Position numbers and translations under genes: made by a program. DNA of 64,000 bases from Bacillota bacterium (GTDB lineage: Bacteria; Bacillota; Clostridia; Acetivibrionales; DSM-1351): NCBI GenBank assembly GCA_023439045.1, contig JAEXOY010000045.1, forward strand, positions 62,001-126,000. Reading direction: 5' to 3'. Position 1 is the stretch's first letter. Each line of letters opens with the position of its first letter. Below, one piece after another: positions 24,433 to 33,234 of this stretch. The notes under the pieces are model-generated. The model was not told the origin of the DNA. It ran no database searches and saw only the letters and a program-made list of their open reading frames with translations.

Positions 24433-25959
24433 ATGCAATATCTTTTGGGAATTGACGTAGGTACTTCAGGTACAAAAACAGTGCTGTTTGACACAACTGG
24501 GAAGGCAATTGCTAGCAACACTGTTGAATATCCTCTTCACCAGCCACAGAATGGATGGGCTGAGCAGGATCCACAAGATTGGTGGAACGCTGTTAAGCAG
24601 ACAACAAAAACTGTTATTGATAAAAGCGGTATCTCTGCTGCTGACATCAAGGGTATAGGAATATCCGGCCAAATGCATGGTTTAGTGCTTTTGGACAAGG
24701 ACGGAAACGTACTTAGAAACAGTATTATCTGGTGTGATGGAAGAACAATAAACGAATGCAAGGAAATTACTGATACCATAGGTAAGGACCGCTTGATAGA
24801 AATTACAGCTAATCCTGCATTGCCAGGTTTTACAGCCGGTAAAATCCTTTGGGTACGTAAGCACGAACCTGAAATATGGGCTAAGGCAGCTCATATTCTT
24901 TTGCCAAAAGACTATATTCGCTACATGTTGACCGGAGAGTTTGCTACCGAAGTTTCAGATGCTTCAGGAATGAATCTTCTCGATATTAAAAAGCGTGATT
25001 GGTCAGATGAAATTCTTGAAAAGTTAAACCTTGATAAAGCATTATTTGCAAAAATGTATGAAAGCTGTGAAGTTACCGGAAAGGTTCATTCACAAGCAGC
25101 TGCTCAGACAGGTCTTGCAGAAGGTACTGTAGTTGTAGGCGGAGCTGGTGACAACGCCGCTGCAGCAGTTGGTACTGGTGTTGTTGAACAGGGCAAGGCA
25201 TTTACTACAATCGGAACGTCGGGCGTTGTATTTGCTCATTCAGAGACTGCAGAAATCGACCCACAAGGAAGGGTTCACACCTTCTGTGCAGCAGTTCCAG
25301 GTGCATATACTGTTATGAGCTGTACACTTGCTGCTGGTCTATCCCTCAAATGGTTCAGAGATACTCTCTGCAATCAGGAAATTGAAACAGCTAAGCTTAT
25401 GGGTGTTGATCCATATTACCTGATGGATAAGCAAGCTGAAAGGGTTCCTATTGGTTCAAACAGACTTATATTCTTGCCTTACCTCATGGGTGAGCGCAGT
25501 CCTATACTAGATTCCAACAGCAGAGGTGCCTTCATCGGCCTATCAGCAATACATACTAAGGCAGATATGCTAAGAGCAGTACTTGAGGGTGTAATGTATT
25601 CACAAAGACACTGCCTCGATGTATTACGTGAAATGAATGCTGTACCTGATACAATGCTAGCCTGCGGTGGTGGCGGTACTAGCCCAATCTGGCGTCAGAT
25701 AATGGCTGATGTTTACGACTGTCCGGTTGCAACCGTTGCAAACAAGGAAGGCCCTGCTTTAGGTGTTGCTATACTTGCAGGAGTTGGCGCTGGCATATAC
25801 GAAAGTGTTGCTGATGCTTGCAAAAAGGTTATTAAATATAATGAGGCTCAACAGCCAAAAGCCGAAAATGTTAAGGCTTATGCTCCATATTACAAGATTT
25901 ACTGCGATCTATACCCAGGCATAAAGAATAGCTTCGCAGAACTCGCAGAACTCAATTAA
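24433..25959 (+). CDS. xylB: Xylulokinase
   Basis: A 508-residue FGGY-family carbohydrate kinase that phosphorylates D-xylulose to xylulose 5-phosphate. It begins MQYLLGIDVGTSGTKTVLFD (phosphate-1 loop), with GISGQMHGLVLLD (~77-89), VVGGAGDNAAAAVGTG (~235), catalytic-domain TIGTSGVVFAH, and the C-terminal adenosine motif ACGGGGTSPIWRQIMADV (~412). The motif GQMHG is characteristic of xylulokinases. It has SD AAGGAGGT. It leads an operon-like group with a DUF4867 gene and a FucI-like isomerase gene; a large hairpin follows the stop. Confidence 0.95.
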   Translation: MQYLLGIDVGTSGTKTVLFDTTGKAIASNTVEYPLHQPQNGWAEQDPQDWWNAVKQTTKTVIDKSGISAADIKGIGISGQMHGLVLLDKDGNVLRNSIIWCDGRTINECKEITDTIGKDRLIEITANPALPGFTAGKILWVRKHEPEIWAKAAHILLPKDYIRYMLTGEFATEVSDASGMNLLDIKKRDWSDEILEKLNLDKALFAKMYESCEVTGKVHSQAAAQTGLAEGTVVVGGAGDNAAAAVGTGVVEQGKAFTTIGTSGVVFAHSETAEIDPQGRVHTFCAAVPGAYTVMSCTLAAGLSLKWFRDTLCNQEIETAKLMGVDPYYLMDKQAERVPIGSNRLIFLPYLMGERSPILDSNSRGAFIGLSAIHTKADMLRAVLEGVMYSQRHCLDVLREMNAVPDTMLACGGGGTSPIWRQIMADVYDCPVATVANKEGPALGVAILAGVGAGIYESVADACKKVIKYNEAQQPKAENVKAYAPYYKIYCDLYPGIKNSFAELAELN

Positions 25960-25967
25960 TTATATAA

Positions 25968-26017
25968 GAGAGGGTTTATATTATTGATAGATATTTGTAT
26001 GTAATATATACCCTCTC
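25968..26017 (+). other. Long intercistronic hairpin after xylB
   Basis: A 16-bp inverted repeat with one mismatch (25968-25983 with 26002-26017, GAGAGGG-TTATATTA) without a T-run. It begins nine bases after the xylB stop. It could protect the xylB message or partly attenuate downstream transcription. Confidence 0.55.
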
Positions 26018-26067
26018 AATATCAAAAAAGTGTCTGTCTGCATGCTATTTTACAAGGAGAATCAGCT

Positions 26068-26703
26068 ATGAAAATATACAGTGTATATGATAATGAATTT
26101 AATGAATACGGCAAGATCCTAACAGGCTATGATGTACAGTCAATTACCAACACTCTCAAAGAAAAAACTCCACTTCCTGACGGAGTTGAATATATTGCCT
26201 CTGAGACAGAGTTGGAAAAGCTTCCAATCGCTGTGCAGATAAGCAATAACGCATTTGGTGGAATGCCCGTTCAGCTTGGTTGGTGCAATGGCCACAACAC
26301 AAAGCTCAACTGTGTAGAATATCACAGAGATTCCGAAGTTGTTGTTGGAGCTGAGGACTTCATACTTTTGCTTGCAAAGCAGAGTGAGATTGAAAACGGA
26401 ATGCTGGATACCAGCAAGGTCAAGGCTTTCTCCTGTCCAAAGGATACCATGGTTGAGGTTTATGCCACTTCTTTACACTATGCTCCATGCAGTGCAAAGA
26501 AGAGCAACGGTTTCAAGGTAATGATTGCTCTTCCTAAGGGTACAAACGTTGGAATGCCGGAAATATCCATTCTTAACAACGAGGACAAAACGCTATGGGC
26601 TACTAATAAATGGCTACTGGCGCACAAAGATACTTCTGAAGCTTCCCAGGGAGCATATGTAGGTCTTATAGGCGAAAACATTGATATTGCAGCATTAATT
26701 TAG
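26068..26703 (+). CDS. DUF4867-family protein
   Basis: A 211-residue protein of the DUF4867 family, cupin-like and soluble. It contains VQLGWCNGHNTKLNCVEYHRDSEV (~70-95), with His and Glu residues that could bind a metal, and later SLHYAPC and GFKVMIALPKGT. The family is known mainly as an unassigned gene near pentose or fucose isomerase and kinase genes; here it lies between xylB and a FucI-like gene. An anomerase- or lyxose/xylose-isomerase-like role is possible but unproved. SD AAGGAGA. Confidence 0.7.
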   Translation: MKIYSVYDNEFNEYGKILTGYDVQSITNTLKEKTPLPDGVEYIASETELEKLPIAVQISNNAFGGMPVQLGWCNGHNTKLNCVEYHRDSEVVVGAEDFILLLAKQSEIENGMLDTSKVKAFSCPKDTMVEVYATSLHYAPCSAKKSNGFKVMIALPKGTNVGMPEISILNNEDKTLWATNKWLLAHKDTSEASQGAYVGLIGENIDIAALI

Positions 26704-26854
26704 CTAATTGCTAATGCTGACAATATAACTAATTAAGGTGATTTACCTGTACAGATATATTATCAATTTTTCTCTAGAGTCATACTTTATACTGCATTAA
26801 ATATATTTAATTTAAATATAAAAATTTTATTTAACCACTAAGGAGGATTCTCTC

Positions 26855-28327
26855 ATGAACAATATTCCACAAATCAAGCTTGGAATAATCGTAGTATCAA
26901 GAAGCTGCTTTCCTGTAGCTTTATCTGAAAGACGTCGCAGTGCACTTGTTAAGGCTTTTGACGGAGACCTTTACGAATGTCCAATAGCTGTTGAAACTGA
27001 GGTTGATGCAAAGAACGCTATTGAAGATGTAAAGAAAAACGACGTAGACGCATTAGTTGTATTCTTGGGCAACTTTGGTCCTGAAACACCTGAAACAATG
27101 CTAGCAGATTGGTTTGACGGTCCTGTAATGTATGTAGCAGCAGCTGAAGGCGATGGCGATTTGTACGATGGCAGAGGAGATGCATACTGTGGTATGCTCA
27201 ACTGCAGCTACAACTTAAATCTACGTGGTGCTAAGGCATATATCCCTGAATATCCTATCGGAACAGCTGAAGAACTTTCTGAGAAGATTAAGGAATTCGT
27301 TCCTATAGCTACTGCAATTGCTGGTCTCAAGAACCTCAAAATTATCACATTTGGCCCACGTCCAAATGACTTCCTAGCTTGTAATGCTCCTATAAAAGCT
27401 CTCTATGACCTTGGTGTAGCAGTAGAAGAGAACAGTGAACTTGATCTTCTTGTTGCATACAACAAGCATAAGGACGATGCACGTATCCCTGCATTAGTTG
27501 AAGAAATGGCAAAAGAACTAGGTCCAAACAACAAGTACTCTGGTATTCTACCTCGTCTTGCACAGTATGAACTTACTCTTGCTGACTGGATGGAAGAACA
27601 CAAGGGTACACGTAAGTACGTTGCATTTGCAAACAAGTGCTGGCCTGCATTCCAAACTGAGTTTGGTTTTGTTCCATGCTATGTAAACAGCCGCTTTACA
27701 GCAAAGGGCGTGCCAATATCATGTGAAGTAGATATCTACGGAGCACTCAGTGAATATATCGGTATATGCGTATCAGGCAAGGAAGTTACATTGCTCGATA
27801 TCAACAATACTGTTCCATCATCCATATACAACAAGGCTATAAAGAATCAGTACAGCTATGAGCTCCCAGAAACTTTCATGGCTTTCCACTGCGGAAATAC
27901 TGCATGCAGCCTGCTAAAGAATCCTCATATGGGATACCAGCTCATCATGAAGCGTGACTTAGAGCCTGAGCTTGCTGAACCAGATATCACAAGAGGTACA
28001 CTTGAAGGTGACATAATGGCAGGAGATATTACCTTCTTCCGTTTACAGAGCAGTGCTGACACATCCTTAAAGGCATACATAGCTCACGGTGAGGTTCTAG
28101 ACGTTCCTTCCGAAAGCTTCGGATCAATTGGTGTATTTGCCATTCCTGAGATGAACCGTTTCTACAGACACGTTCTCATCGAAAAGAATTATCCTCACCA
28201 TGGTGCCGTTGCATTTGGACACTACGGAAAGGCAATTTACGAGGTATTTAAGTATATTGGAATTGCAGATATCTCCTACAATCAGCCAAAGAGCTTACCA
28301 TATCCAAAGGAAAACCCTTTTGCATAA
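26855..28327 (+). CDS. L-fucose/L-arabinose isomerase-family protein
   Basis: A 490-residue sugar isomerase-fold protein. The first ~330 residues resemble the N-terminal and central domains of FucI/AraA. The C-terminal domain carries the metal-site residues in context: Glu in ISCEVDIYG, Asp in TLLDINN, and His in MAFHCGNT (~345). It therefore probably isomerises an aldose/ketose pair, but the true substrate cannot be told from sequence. Its place after xylB and DUF4867 suggests that it supplies a ketose to XylB, or converts a related pentose. SD AAGGAGGA. Confidence 0.78.
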   Translation: MNNIPQIKLGIIVVSRSCFPVALSERRRSALVKAFDGDLYECPIAVETEVDAKNAIEDVKKNDVDALVVFLGNFGPETPETMLADWFDGPVMYVAAAEGDGDLYDGRGDAYCGMLNCSYNLNLRGAKAYIPEYPIGTAEELSEKIKEFVPIATAIAGLKNLKIITFGPRPNDFLACNAPIKALYDLGVAVEENSELDLLVAYNKHKDDARIPALVEEMAKELGPNNKYSGILPRLAQYELTLADWMEEHKGTRKYVAFANKCWPAFQTEFGFVPCYVNSRFTAKGVPISCEVDIYGALSEYIGICVSGKEVTLLDINNTVPSSIYNKAIKNQYSYELPETFMAFHCGNTACSLLKNPHMGYQLIMKRDLEPELAEPDITRGTLEGDIMAGDITFFRLQSSADTSLKAYIAHGEVLDVPSESFGSIGVFAIPEMNRFYRHVLIEKNYPHHGAVAFGHYGKAIYEVFKYIGIADISYNQPKSLPYPKENPFA

Positions 28328-28377
28328 CATAAATCTCTAACGTCAAGTGTGCTACGACGGCTATAAATGCACATATC

Positions 28378-28430
28378 AAAAAGGAAGTATCGCAAAACTG
28401 CTAAAAAGGAGTTTTCGATACTCCTTTTTT
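28378..28430 (+). terminator. Terminator of the xylB operon
   Basis: AAAAGGA-GTATCG-AAAACT pairs with AGTTTT-CGATACTCCTTTT, a stem of about 18 bp with two bulges and a 10-base loop, followed by T6. It lies 50 bp after the isomerase stop. Confidence 0.8.
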
Positions 28431-28552
28431 ATTCTCCGATGCTTATTGTTGGTAAATTGTTGATTACTCTGTAATTATTTTATTATTTTGTGGAAATTGA
28501 ACACACTTTATTATAAAGAGTTAGGGTAGTTCAATCAAACAAGGATTCAAAT

Positions 28553-28605
28553 AAAGGGGGCTGCTACACAGTGTATAATATTATTCATTGTGCAACAGGC
28601 CCTTT
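28553..28605 (+). other. Long imperfect hairpin in the gap before the zinc-ribbon gene
   Basis: AAAGGGGGCTG-CTA-CACAGTG pairs with CATTGTG-CAA-CAGGCCCTTT around a 12-base loop and is followed by TTGATAT. It may be a second terminator or a small structured RNA. Apart from this element and the xylB operon terminator, the 379-bp gap is featureless. Confidence 0.4.
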
Positions 28606-28706
28606 TGATATGCCTTGGGTGCAATTTTCAAGCAAACGTTAAAATAAAGTTTACAAACTCATCATATTAGAAATGATATAATTAACAATATGGAGGCGTT
28701 TAGATT

Positions 28707-29099
28707 ATGAATTGGTTAAGAAAAATAATGTATGGCAGATATGGTGTGGATCAGCTTACCATGGGATTAATGGTCCTATCACTTGTTCTGTCATTTTTAC
28801 TCCCTCTTTTTAGACTATTCTGGATTAACTTTATATTATATATCCCCATGGTGCTAGCACTGATGAGAGTTTTTTCAAAGAACTACGCAAAAAGAAGGCA
28901 GGAAAACGAAAAATTCCTGAAGCTATGGAACCCTATAGCCAATTGGTTTAAGGTGAAGTTTAGTATGCTCAAGCAATCAAAGACCCATAAGTTCTTTAAA
29001 TGCCCAAGCTGCAACACTACAGTACGTGTACCCAAGGGAAAGGGCAAAATAAGCATTACCTGTCCTAAGTGCCATGTAGCATTCATAAAAAGGTCATAG
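28707..29099 (+). CDS. Membrane protein with C-terminal zinc ribbon
   Basis: A 130-residue protein. Residues ~18-55 form two close hydrophobic helices (LTMGLMVLSLVLSFLLPLFRLFW, then INFILYIPMVLALM). A basic linker follows, and the last 35 residues hold CPSCNTTVRVPKGKGK and CPKCHVAF, a CxxC...CxxC zinc ribbon of the zinc-ribbon/MJ0042-like sort. Known homologues in clostridia are annotated only as membrane or zinc-ribbon proteins; function unknown. SD GGAGG. It has its own terminator. Confidence 0.7.
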   Translation: MNWLRKIMYGRYGVDQLTMGLMVLSLVLSFLLPLFRLFWINFILYIPMVLALMRVFSKNYAKRRQENEKFLKLWNPIANWFKVKFSMLKQSKTHKFFKCPSCNTTVRVPKGKGKISITCPKCHVAFIKRS

Positions 29100-29204
29100 A
29101 AATAGATTATTACCACTTATGAAGTTGCTCCTCTTGGACGCTATCCTTTAGATAGACAAAATTAAAATCTCTCAAAATACCCAAATCCACAATGTAGTAC
29201 TCTA

Positions 29205-29229
29205 GGGCTGTTATCCAACAGCTCTTTTT
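29205..29229 (+). terminator. Terminator of the zinc-ribbon gene
   Basis: GGGCTGTT (29205-29212) pairs with AACAGCTC (29217-29224), with one G-U, and T5 follows. The rest of the 314-bp gap to the transporter is AT-rich with no other element seen. Confidence 0.75.
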
Positions 29230-29413
29230 GTACTGCACATGAATCAATCATACTTTCACCTTTAATTTGGAATAAATAATTATATAAGGTTAATGTGTAA
29301 CTCACATAGGCAATATAAGTATTTCATAATTTGATTTTATTATAACAGTAATTATAATTAGTATATAGAATTAAACGGTGCGACATTAGTACAAATTATT
29401 AGGAGAAACTAAA

Positions 29414-30436
29414 ATGAACACAATCGCAAAACTTATACCCGGTATTGTAGTTACCATTCTGCTAGCAATGGTAGCAACTTTTATAAGCGGGTTTGTCCCC
29501 TATCATCTGATAAGTGGAAGCGTATTTGCATTATTAATAGGTATGCTACTAAATCCTATCGTATCTAAGTACTCGTTGGTTACAAAAGGAATAGGCTTTA
29601 CCTCAAAACAGATTCTCAGACTGGCAATTATATTGATGGGTTTGACATTGAGCTTTACACAGGTATTACTTGTAGGCAGATATTCATTAATTGTAATGGT
29701 GTTCACGTTATTTGTTGCCTTTGGTGGCGGATATTTGTTTGGAAGACTGTTCAAGCTGGATTGGAGGTTGTCCAGCCTAATCTCAGCAGGAACAGGCATA
29801 TGCGGAGGCTCCGCCATTGCTGCTCTTGCTCCAACCATTGATGCAGAGGATAAGGATATCGCATATGCAATTTCTGCTACATTTTTATTTGATATCTTAA
29901 TGGTAATACTTTTTCCTCTAGCAGGCAGATATTTGGGTATGAGTGATATAGGGTTTGGATTGTGGGCAGGAACTGCCATCAATGATACTTCCTCTGTTGT
30001 TGCTGCTGGATATGCCTTCTCAGATGCAGCCGGTTCTTTTTCTGTAATAGTTAAACTTACAAGGACACTTTCCATAATCCCTGTAGTATTAATATTCTCC
30101 ATGATTAATGCAAGAATAAAGGAAAAATCAGCTTATGTGCAGAGTACAGTAACAAGAAATAAAGTCAGTATTAAAAGTATATTCCCTTATTTCATATTGT
30201 TGTTTCTTTTAATGGTTGCCATAAAGAGTATTGGAGTTTTACCTGTTGTTGTTAGTGACGGTGCTGCTACACTAAGTAAGTTTCTCATGGTGATGGCACT
30301 CGGAGCAATCGGACTTAAGACGAACTTCAAGCAGGTAGCTAAGGCCGGCTTTAAGCCAATGCTACATGGTTTCATAATTTCTTCACTTGTTGTGGTAGTT
30401 GCGTTTCTGGTGCAGCTCATGCTTGGCCAACTGTAG
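29414..30436 (+). CDS. YeiH-family putative sulfate/anion exporter
   Basis: A 340-residue polytopic protein of the YeiH (UPF0324, Cons_hypoth698) family with about ten helices. Recognisable stretches are GSVFALLIGMLLNP (~35), LRLAIILMGLTLSF (~68), the conserved SLISAGTGICGGSAIAA (~121-137), and GLWAGTAINDTSSVVAAGYAFS (~181-202). The family is named as a putative sulfate exporter, but this is poorly proven. SD TTAGGAGAAA. Monocistronic, convergent with the next gene. Confidence 0.85.
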   Translation: MNTIAKLIPGIVVTILLAMVATFISGFVPYHLISGSVFALLIGMLLNPIVSKYSLVTKGIGFTSKQILRLAIILMGLTLSFTQVLLVGRYSLIVMVFTLFVAFGGGYLFGRLFKLDWRLSSLISAGTGICGGSAIAALAPTIDAEDKDIAYAISATFLFDILMVILFPLAGRYLGMSDIGFGLWAGTAINDTSSVVAAGYAFSDAAGSFSVIVKLTRTLSIIPVVLIFSMINARIKEKSAYVQSTVTRNKVSIKSIFPYFILLFLLMVAIKSIGVLPVVVSDGAATLSKFLMVMALGAIGLKTNFKQVAKAGFKPMLHGFIISSLVVVVAFLVQLMLGQL

Positions 30437-30512
30437 TAAACTGAAGCATAAGCAATAAAGTTTAGGGGAAGACAAATTGAGAACACTCCTGAAGTATAGA
30501 CCCAACTAATAT

Positions 30513-30555
30513 AAAAGCCCTGTAATCTATAAATACATATAGATAAAGGGCTTTT
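30513..30555. terminator. Bidirectional terminator
   Basis: AAAAGCCCT (30513-30521) and AGGGCTTTT (30547-30555) flank an inner TCTAT/ATAGA pairing. Runs of A and T on both ends suit termination of both convergent genes. Confidence 0.8.
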
Positions 30556-30581
30556 ATCGTGTATCTGTGTTTATAATTGAC

Positions 30582-31241
30582 TTAATCCTCTTCCCTGTAC
30601 TTTGCCATAAGAGATTTAAATAGCTCAGCACTGGTAGGAGGTGTGTAGGTAATTGTATTTGCACCTGCTTCGATTGTTTGCATTATACTCTCTTCCGTTG
30701 GTCCTCCAGTAGCAATGATGGGGACGTCAGGGAACTTGTCTCTAATTCTCCTTACAACGTCAGCTGTCTTTGATGCGCAGGATACATTAAGGATAGATGC
30801 CCCAGCGCTAATTCTTGCAGCAATATCTGTATCTTGCTTTGCAACAGTAACTATAACTGGTATGTCCAAGGTGTCTCTTAGTTTTGAGATAATTTCATTC
30901 TTTGTTGGCGCATTTACCACTACCCCAAGCGCACCTTGGTGTTCAGCATGCATTCCAAGATTGATAACTCTCTTGCCGGTAGTTGTCCCTCCACCAATTC
31001 CGCATAACACAGGTATATCAGATACTGAAATTATAGCGTGTGTTATCACTGGCTGGGGTGTAAAAGGGTATACTGCCATTACCGCATTGGCATTACAATT
31101 CTTGATAATAGCAACGTCTGTAGAAAATAACAGTGATTTTATAGTCTTTCCGAATATTTTCATTCCACTAGCTGTATTAATGATTTCGGGAACTCTGACC
31201 ATATGCTTGCGAAGATTTCCTTGAATTTCTGGAACATACAT
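30582..31241 (-). CDS. TIM-barrel protein of unknown function (often annotated hydrolase)
   Basis: A 219-residue predicted (beta/alpha)8 barrel. The strand-like repeats IPVLCGIGGGTTTGKRV, GALGVVVNAPT, IPVIVTVAKQD, GASILNVSCAS and VPIIATGGPTEESI end with a phosphate-binding-type GG loop. It resembles IMP dehydrogenase- or NanE-like barrels in general form. Clostridial homologues are labelled hydrolase without evidence. The ATG at 31241 follows AAGGGGG by eight bases; the longer frame adds a spurious N-terminus. Single gene, convergent with the YeiH gene. Confidence 0.65.
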   Translation of the reverse strand: MYVPEIQGNLRKHMVRVPEIINTASGMKIFGKTIKSLLFSTDVAIIKNCNANAVMAVYPFTPQPVITHAIISVSDIPVLCGIGGGTTTGKRVINLGMHAEHQGALGVVVNAPTKNEIISKLRDTLDIPVIVTVAKQDTDIAARISAGASILNVSCASKTADVVRRIRDKFPDVPIIATGGPTEESIMQTIEAGANTITYTPPTSAELFKSLMAKYREED

Positions 31242-31592
31242 AAAATTACCCCCTTCACATTCATAATATGCACTGTTTAACATATTTAATATAGTAGGCA
31301 CTGGGCTTTAATAAATTTGCTGTGCTATGATTTTATCATAAATTTAAGCTGTGGTAAAACTAAAATGCGAAGTCCAGGGATATATTTCCTGAACATAATA
31401 TGGCTAGTAGGTATAGTTAACAAGTCAAACACCTCATCAACCCAGGGCTCATACAGGCAAATGCTAGACTTTGGGCTGGACTAAGATCTTTGTGTTAGCC
31501 TCCTTGACATTTTCAGCAAATTTACACCTATACTGTAAAAAATTATATATTAAAAATAACCAAAATTTTCGACATTTTTTTCAAATAAACTA

Positions 31593-31668
31593 TTGAAATT
31601 GTTTAAATGATAAACTATAATTTAAACTGCATCACGGAAACGATTCCAGTAACGTTACCGGAACGTTT
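31593..31668 (+). promoter_or_regulatory. Promoter and LacI-type operators of the alpha-glucan operon
   Basis: TTGAAA (31593-31598), 17 bp, TATAAT (31616-31621) form a near-perfect promoter. Directly downstream are GGAAACGATTCC (31636-31647), then CCAGTAACGTTACCGG (31646-31661, palindromic but for one position, with a perfect GTAACGTTAC core) and a half-like GGAACGTTTT. A central CG within such dyads is typical of LacI-family operators, and the operon encodes a LacI protein. The preceding ~350 bp (31242-31592) show no other feature. Confidence 0.75.
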
Positions 31669-31701
31669 TAACAATTTAACATATGGGAGGAAAGACTCGA
31701 A

Positions 31702-33057
31702 ATGATGAAAAAGCTTTTAGCAATGGTTATGGCAGCATCAATGATGTTTTCACTAGCTGCTTGTGGTAATGATACCACTTCTGATTCAACAGGAGCTAAT
31801 GGAAACACCAAAGGGGAAATCTACTACCTCAACTTCAAGCCAGAAATAGCTGAAGTGTATGAGGAAATTGCAAAAGTGTATGAGCAAGAAACAGGTGTTA
31901 AGTTAAAGGTTGTAACTGCTGCATCAGGAACTTATGAGCAGACACTCAAAGCTGAAATGGAAAGATCAGATGCTCCAACTCTCTTCCAGATAAATGGTCC
32001 TAAGGGATATGCTAACTGGCAAGATTACTGCAAAGATTTAAAGGATACTGAGCTTTATAAGCATTTAACAGACAAATCACTTGCAGTTGAAGTTAATGGC
32101 GGTGTTTATGGAATTCCTTACGTTGTAGAAGGTTATGGAATAATCTACAATAACGCAATTATGCAAAAGTATTTTGCTCTTCCGAACAAGGCAACTGATA
32201 TAAAGAGCGTTGAAGAAATCAACTCTTTTGATAAGCTTAAGGCCGTTGTAGAAGATATGACAAAGAACAAGGAAGCTCTCGGCATCAAGGGTGTATTCGC
32301 TAGTACTTCACTCAAGCCAGGAGAAGACTGGAGATGGCATACTCACCTTGCAAATATACCATTATACAATGAATTCTCAAAGAACAATGTTGATTTAGCA
32401 AGTGATGCAACAAAGGAAATCAGCTTCCAGTTCTCAGACAACTTCAAGAACATTTATGATCTATACATCAACAACTCAACAGTTAGCTCAAAGCTTCTCG
32501 GAACTAAGCAGGTAGCTGACTCCATGGCTGAATTTGCACTTGGCCAGGCAGCTATGGTTCAAAATGGTAACTGGGCATGGGGACAGATTAAAGACGTTGA
32601 TGGAAACACAGTAAAAGAAGAAGATGTTAAGTTTATGCCAATATACACTGGTATTGAAGGTGAAGATAAGCTCAGTATTTCAACTGGTACAGAGAACTTC
32701 TTTGCAATCAATGCAAAGGCTTCACCTGAAAAGCAAAAGCTTGCTGAAGACTTTATGTACTGGTTGTTCTCAAGTGAAAAGGGTAAGTCATTTGTTACTA
32801 ACGACTTAGGCTTCATAGCTCCTTTTGATACTTTTGCAGAAACTGAAGTACCAAATGACCCACTCGCTAAGGAAGTTGTTAGATGGATGAACAATGAAAG
32901 CACATCAATTATACCTTGGAACTTTACTATTTTCCCAAATCAGACCTTCAAGGATAACTTTGGTGCAGCTCTTCTTAAGTATTCACAGGGTAATATGGAA
33001 TGGAACGCTGTTAAGACTCAGGTTGTAAACGATTGGAAGGCAGAAAGCGCTAAGTAA
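31702..33057 (+). CDS. ABC transporter substrate-binding lipoprotein, maltose/oligosaccharide type
   Basis: A 451-residue family-1 solute-binding protein. It has a lipoprotein signal with FSLAACG lipobox (Cys ~21), then GEIYYLNFKPEIAEVYEEIAKVYEQETG at the mature N-terminus and the usual two-lobe motifs (VYGIPYVVEGYGIIYN, FALGQAAMVQNGNWAW). It is displayed on the outer face of the membrane and feeds the two permeases downstream. The malQ gene in the same operon points to maltodextrins as substrate. The ATPase is not encoded here and is probably a shared MsiK/MalK-type protein. Confidence 0.88.
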   Translation: MMKKLLAMVMAASMMFSLAACGNDTTSDSTGANGNTKGEIYYLNFKPEIAEVYEEIAKVYEQETGVKLKVVTAASGTYEQTLKAEMERSDAPTLFQINGPKGYANWQDYCKDLKDTELYKHLTDKSLAVEVNGGVYGIPYVVEGYGIIYNNAIMQKYFALPNKATDIKSVEEINSFDKLKAVVEDMTKNKEALGIKGVFASTSLKPGEDWRWHTHLANIPLYNEFSKNNVDLASDATKEISFQFSDNFKNIYDLYINNSTVSSKLLGTKQVADSMAEFALGQAAMVQNGNWAWGQIKDVDGNTVKEEDVKFMPIYTGIEGEDKLSISTGTENFFAINAKASPEKQKLAEDFMYWLFSSEKGKSFVTNDLGFIAPFDTFAETEVPNDPLAKEVVRWMNNESTSIIPWNFTIFPNQTFKDNFGAALLKYSQGNMEWNAVKTQVVNDWKAESAK

Positions 33058-33154
33058 TTAATGTTAATTAGGTGCTAGTATCAATCAAAATTTATTTTAT
33101 ATGCAAGTACGACTCTGGCCTATAAAGGCATAAAGTACTTCATGTTTATTATCG

Positions 33155-33195
33155 AGCTGCCCCGCCAAATACGGGCGGGACAGCTTATTTTTATC
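33155..33195 (+). terminator. Intercistronic hairpin between binding-protein and permease genes
   Basis: AGCTGCCCCGCC and GGCGGGACAGCT (one mismatch; ends at 33185) form a GC-rich stem followed by TATTTTTATC. It probably acts as a leaky terminator or 3' stabiliser, keeping the binding protein more abundant than the permeases. Confidence 0.7.
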
Positions 33196-33234
33196 AAAAA
33201 AAACACAAGGTGGTTAAGCCTAAGAGAGGATATT

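Noticed and set aside
29110..29251. Short minus-strand frame (MIDSCAVQKELL...) with SD-like AAAGGTGA
   Set aside because: It stops after 29 codons unless a frameshift is assumed, and it lies across a clear plus-strand terminator (29205-29229). It is better explained as terminator sequence than as a gene.
30582..31301. Longer N-terminus for the TIM-barrel gene
   Set aside because: The extra 20 codons include the SD AAGGGGG of the start at 31241.
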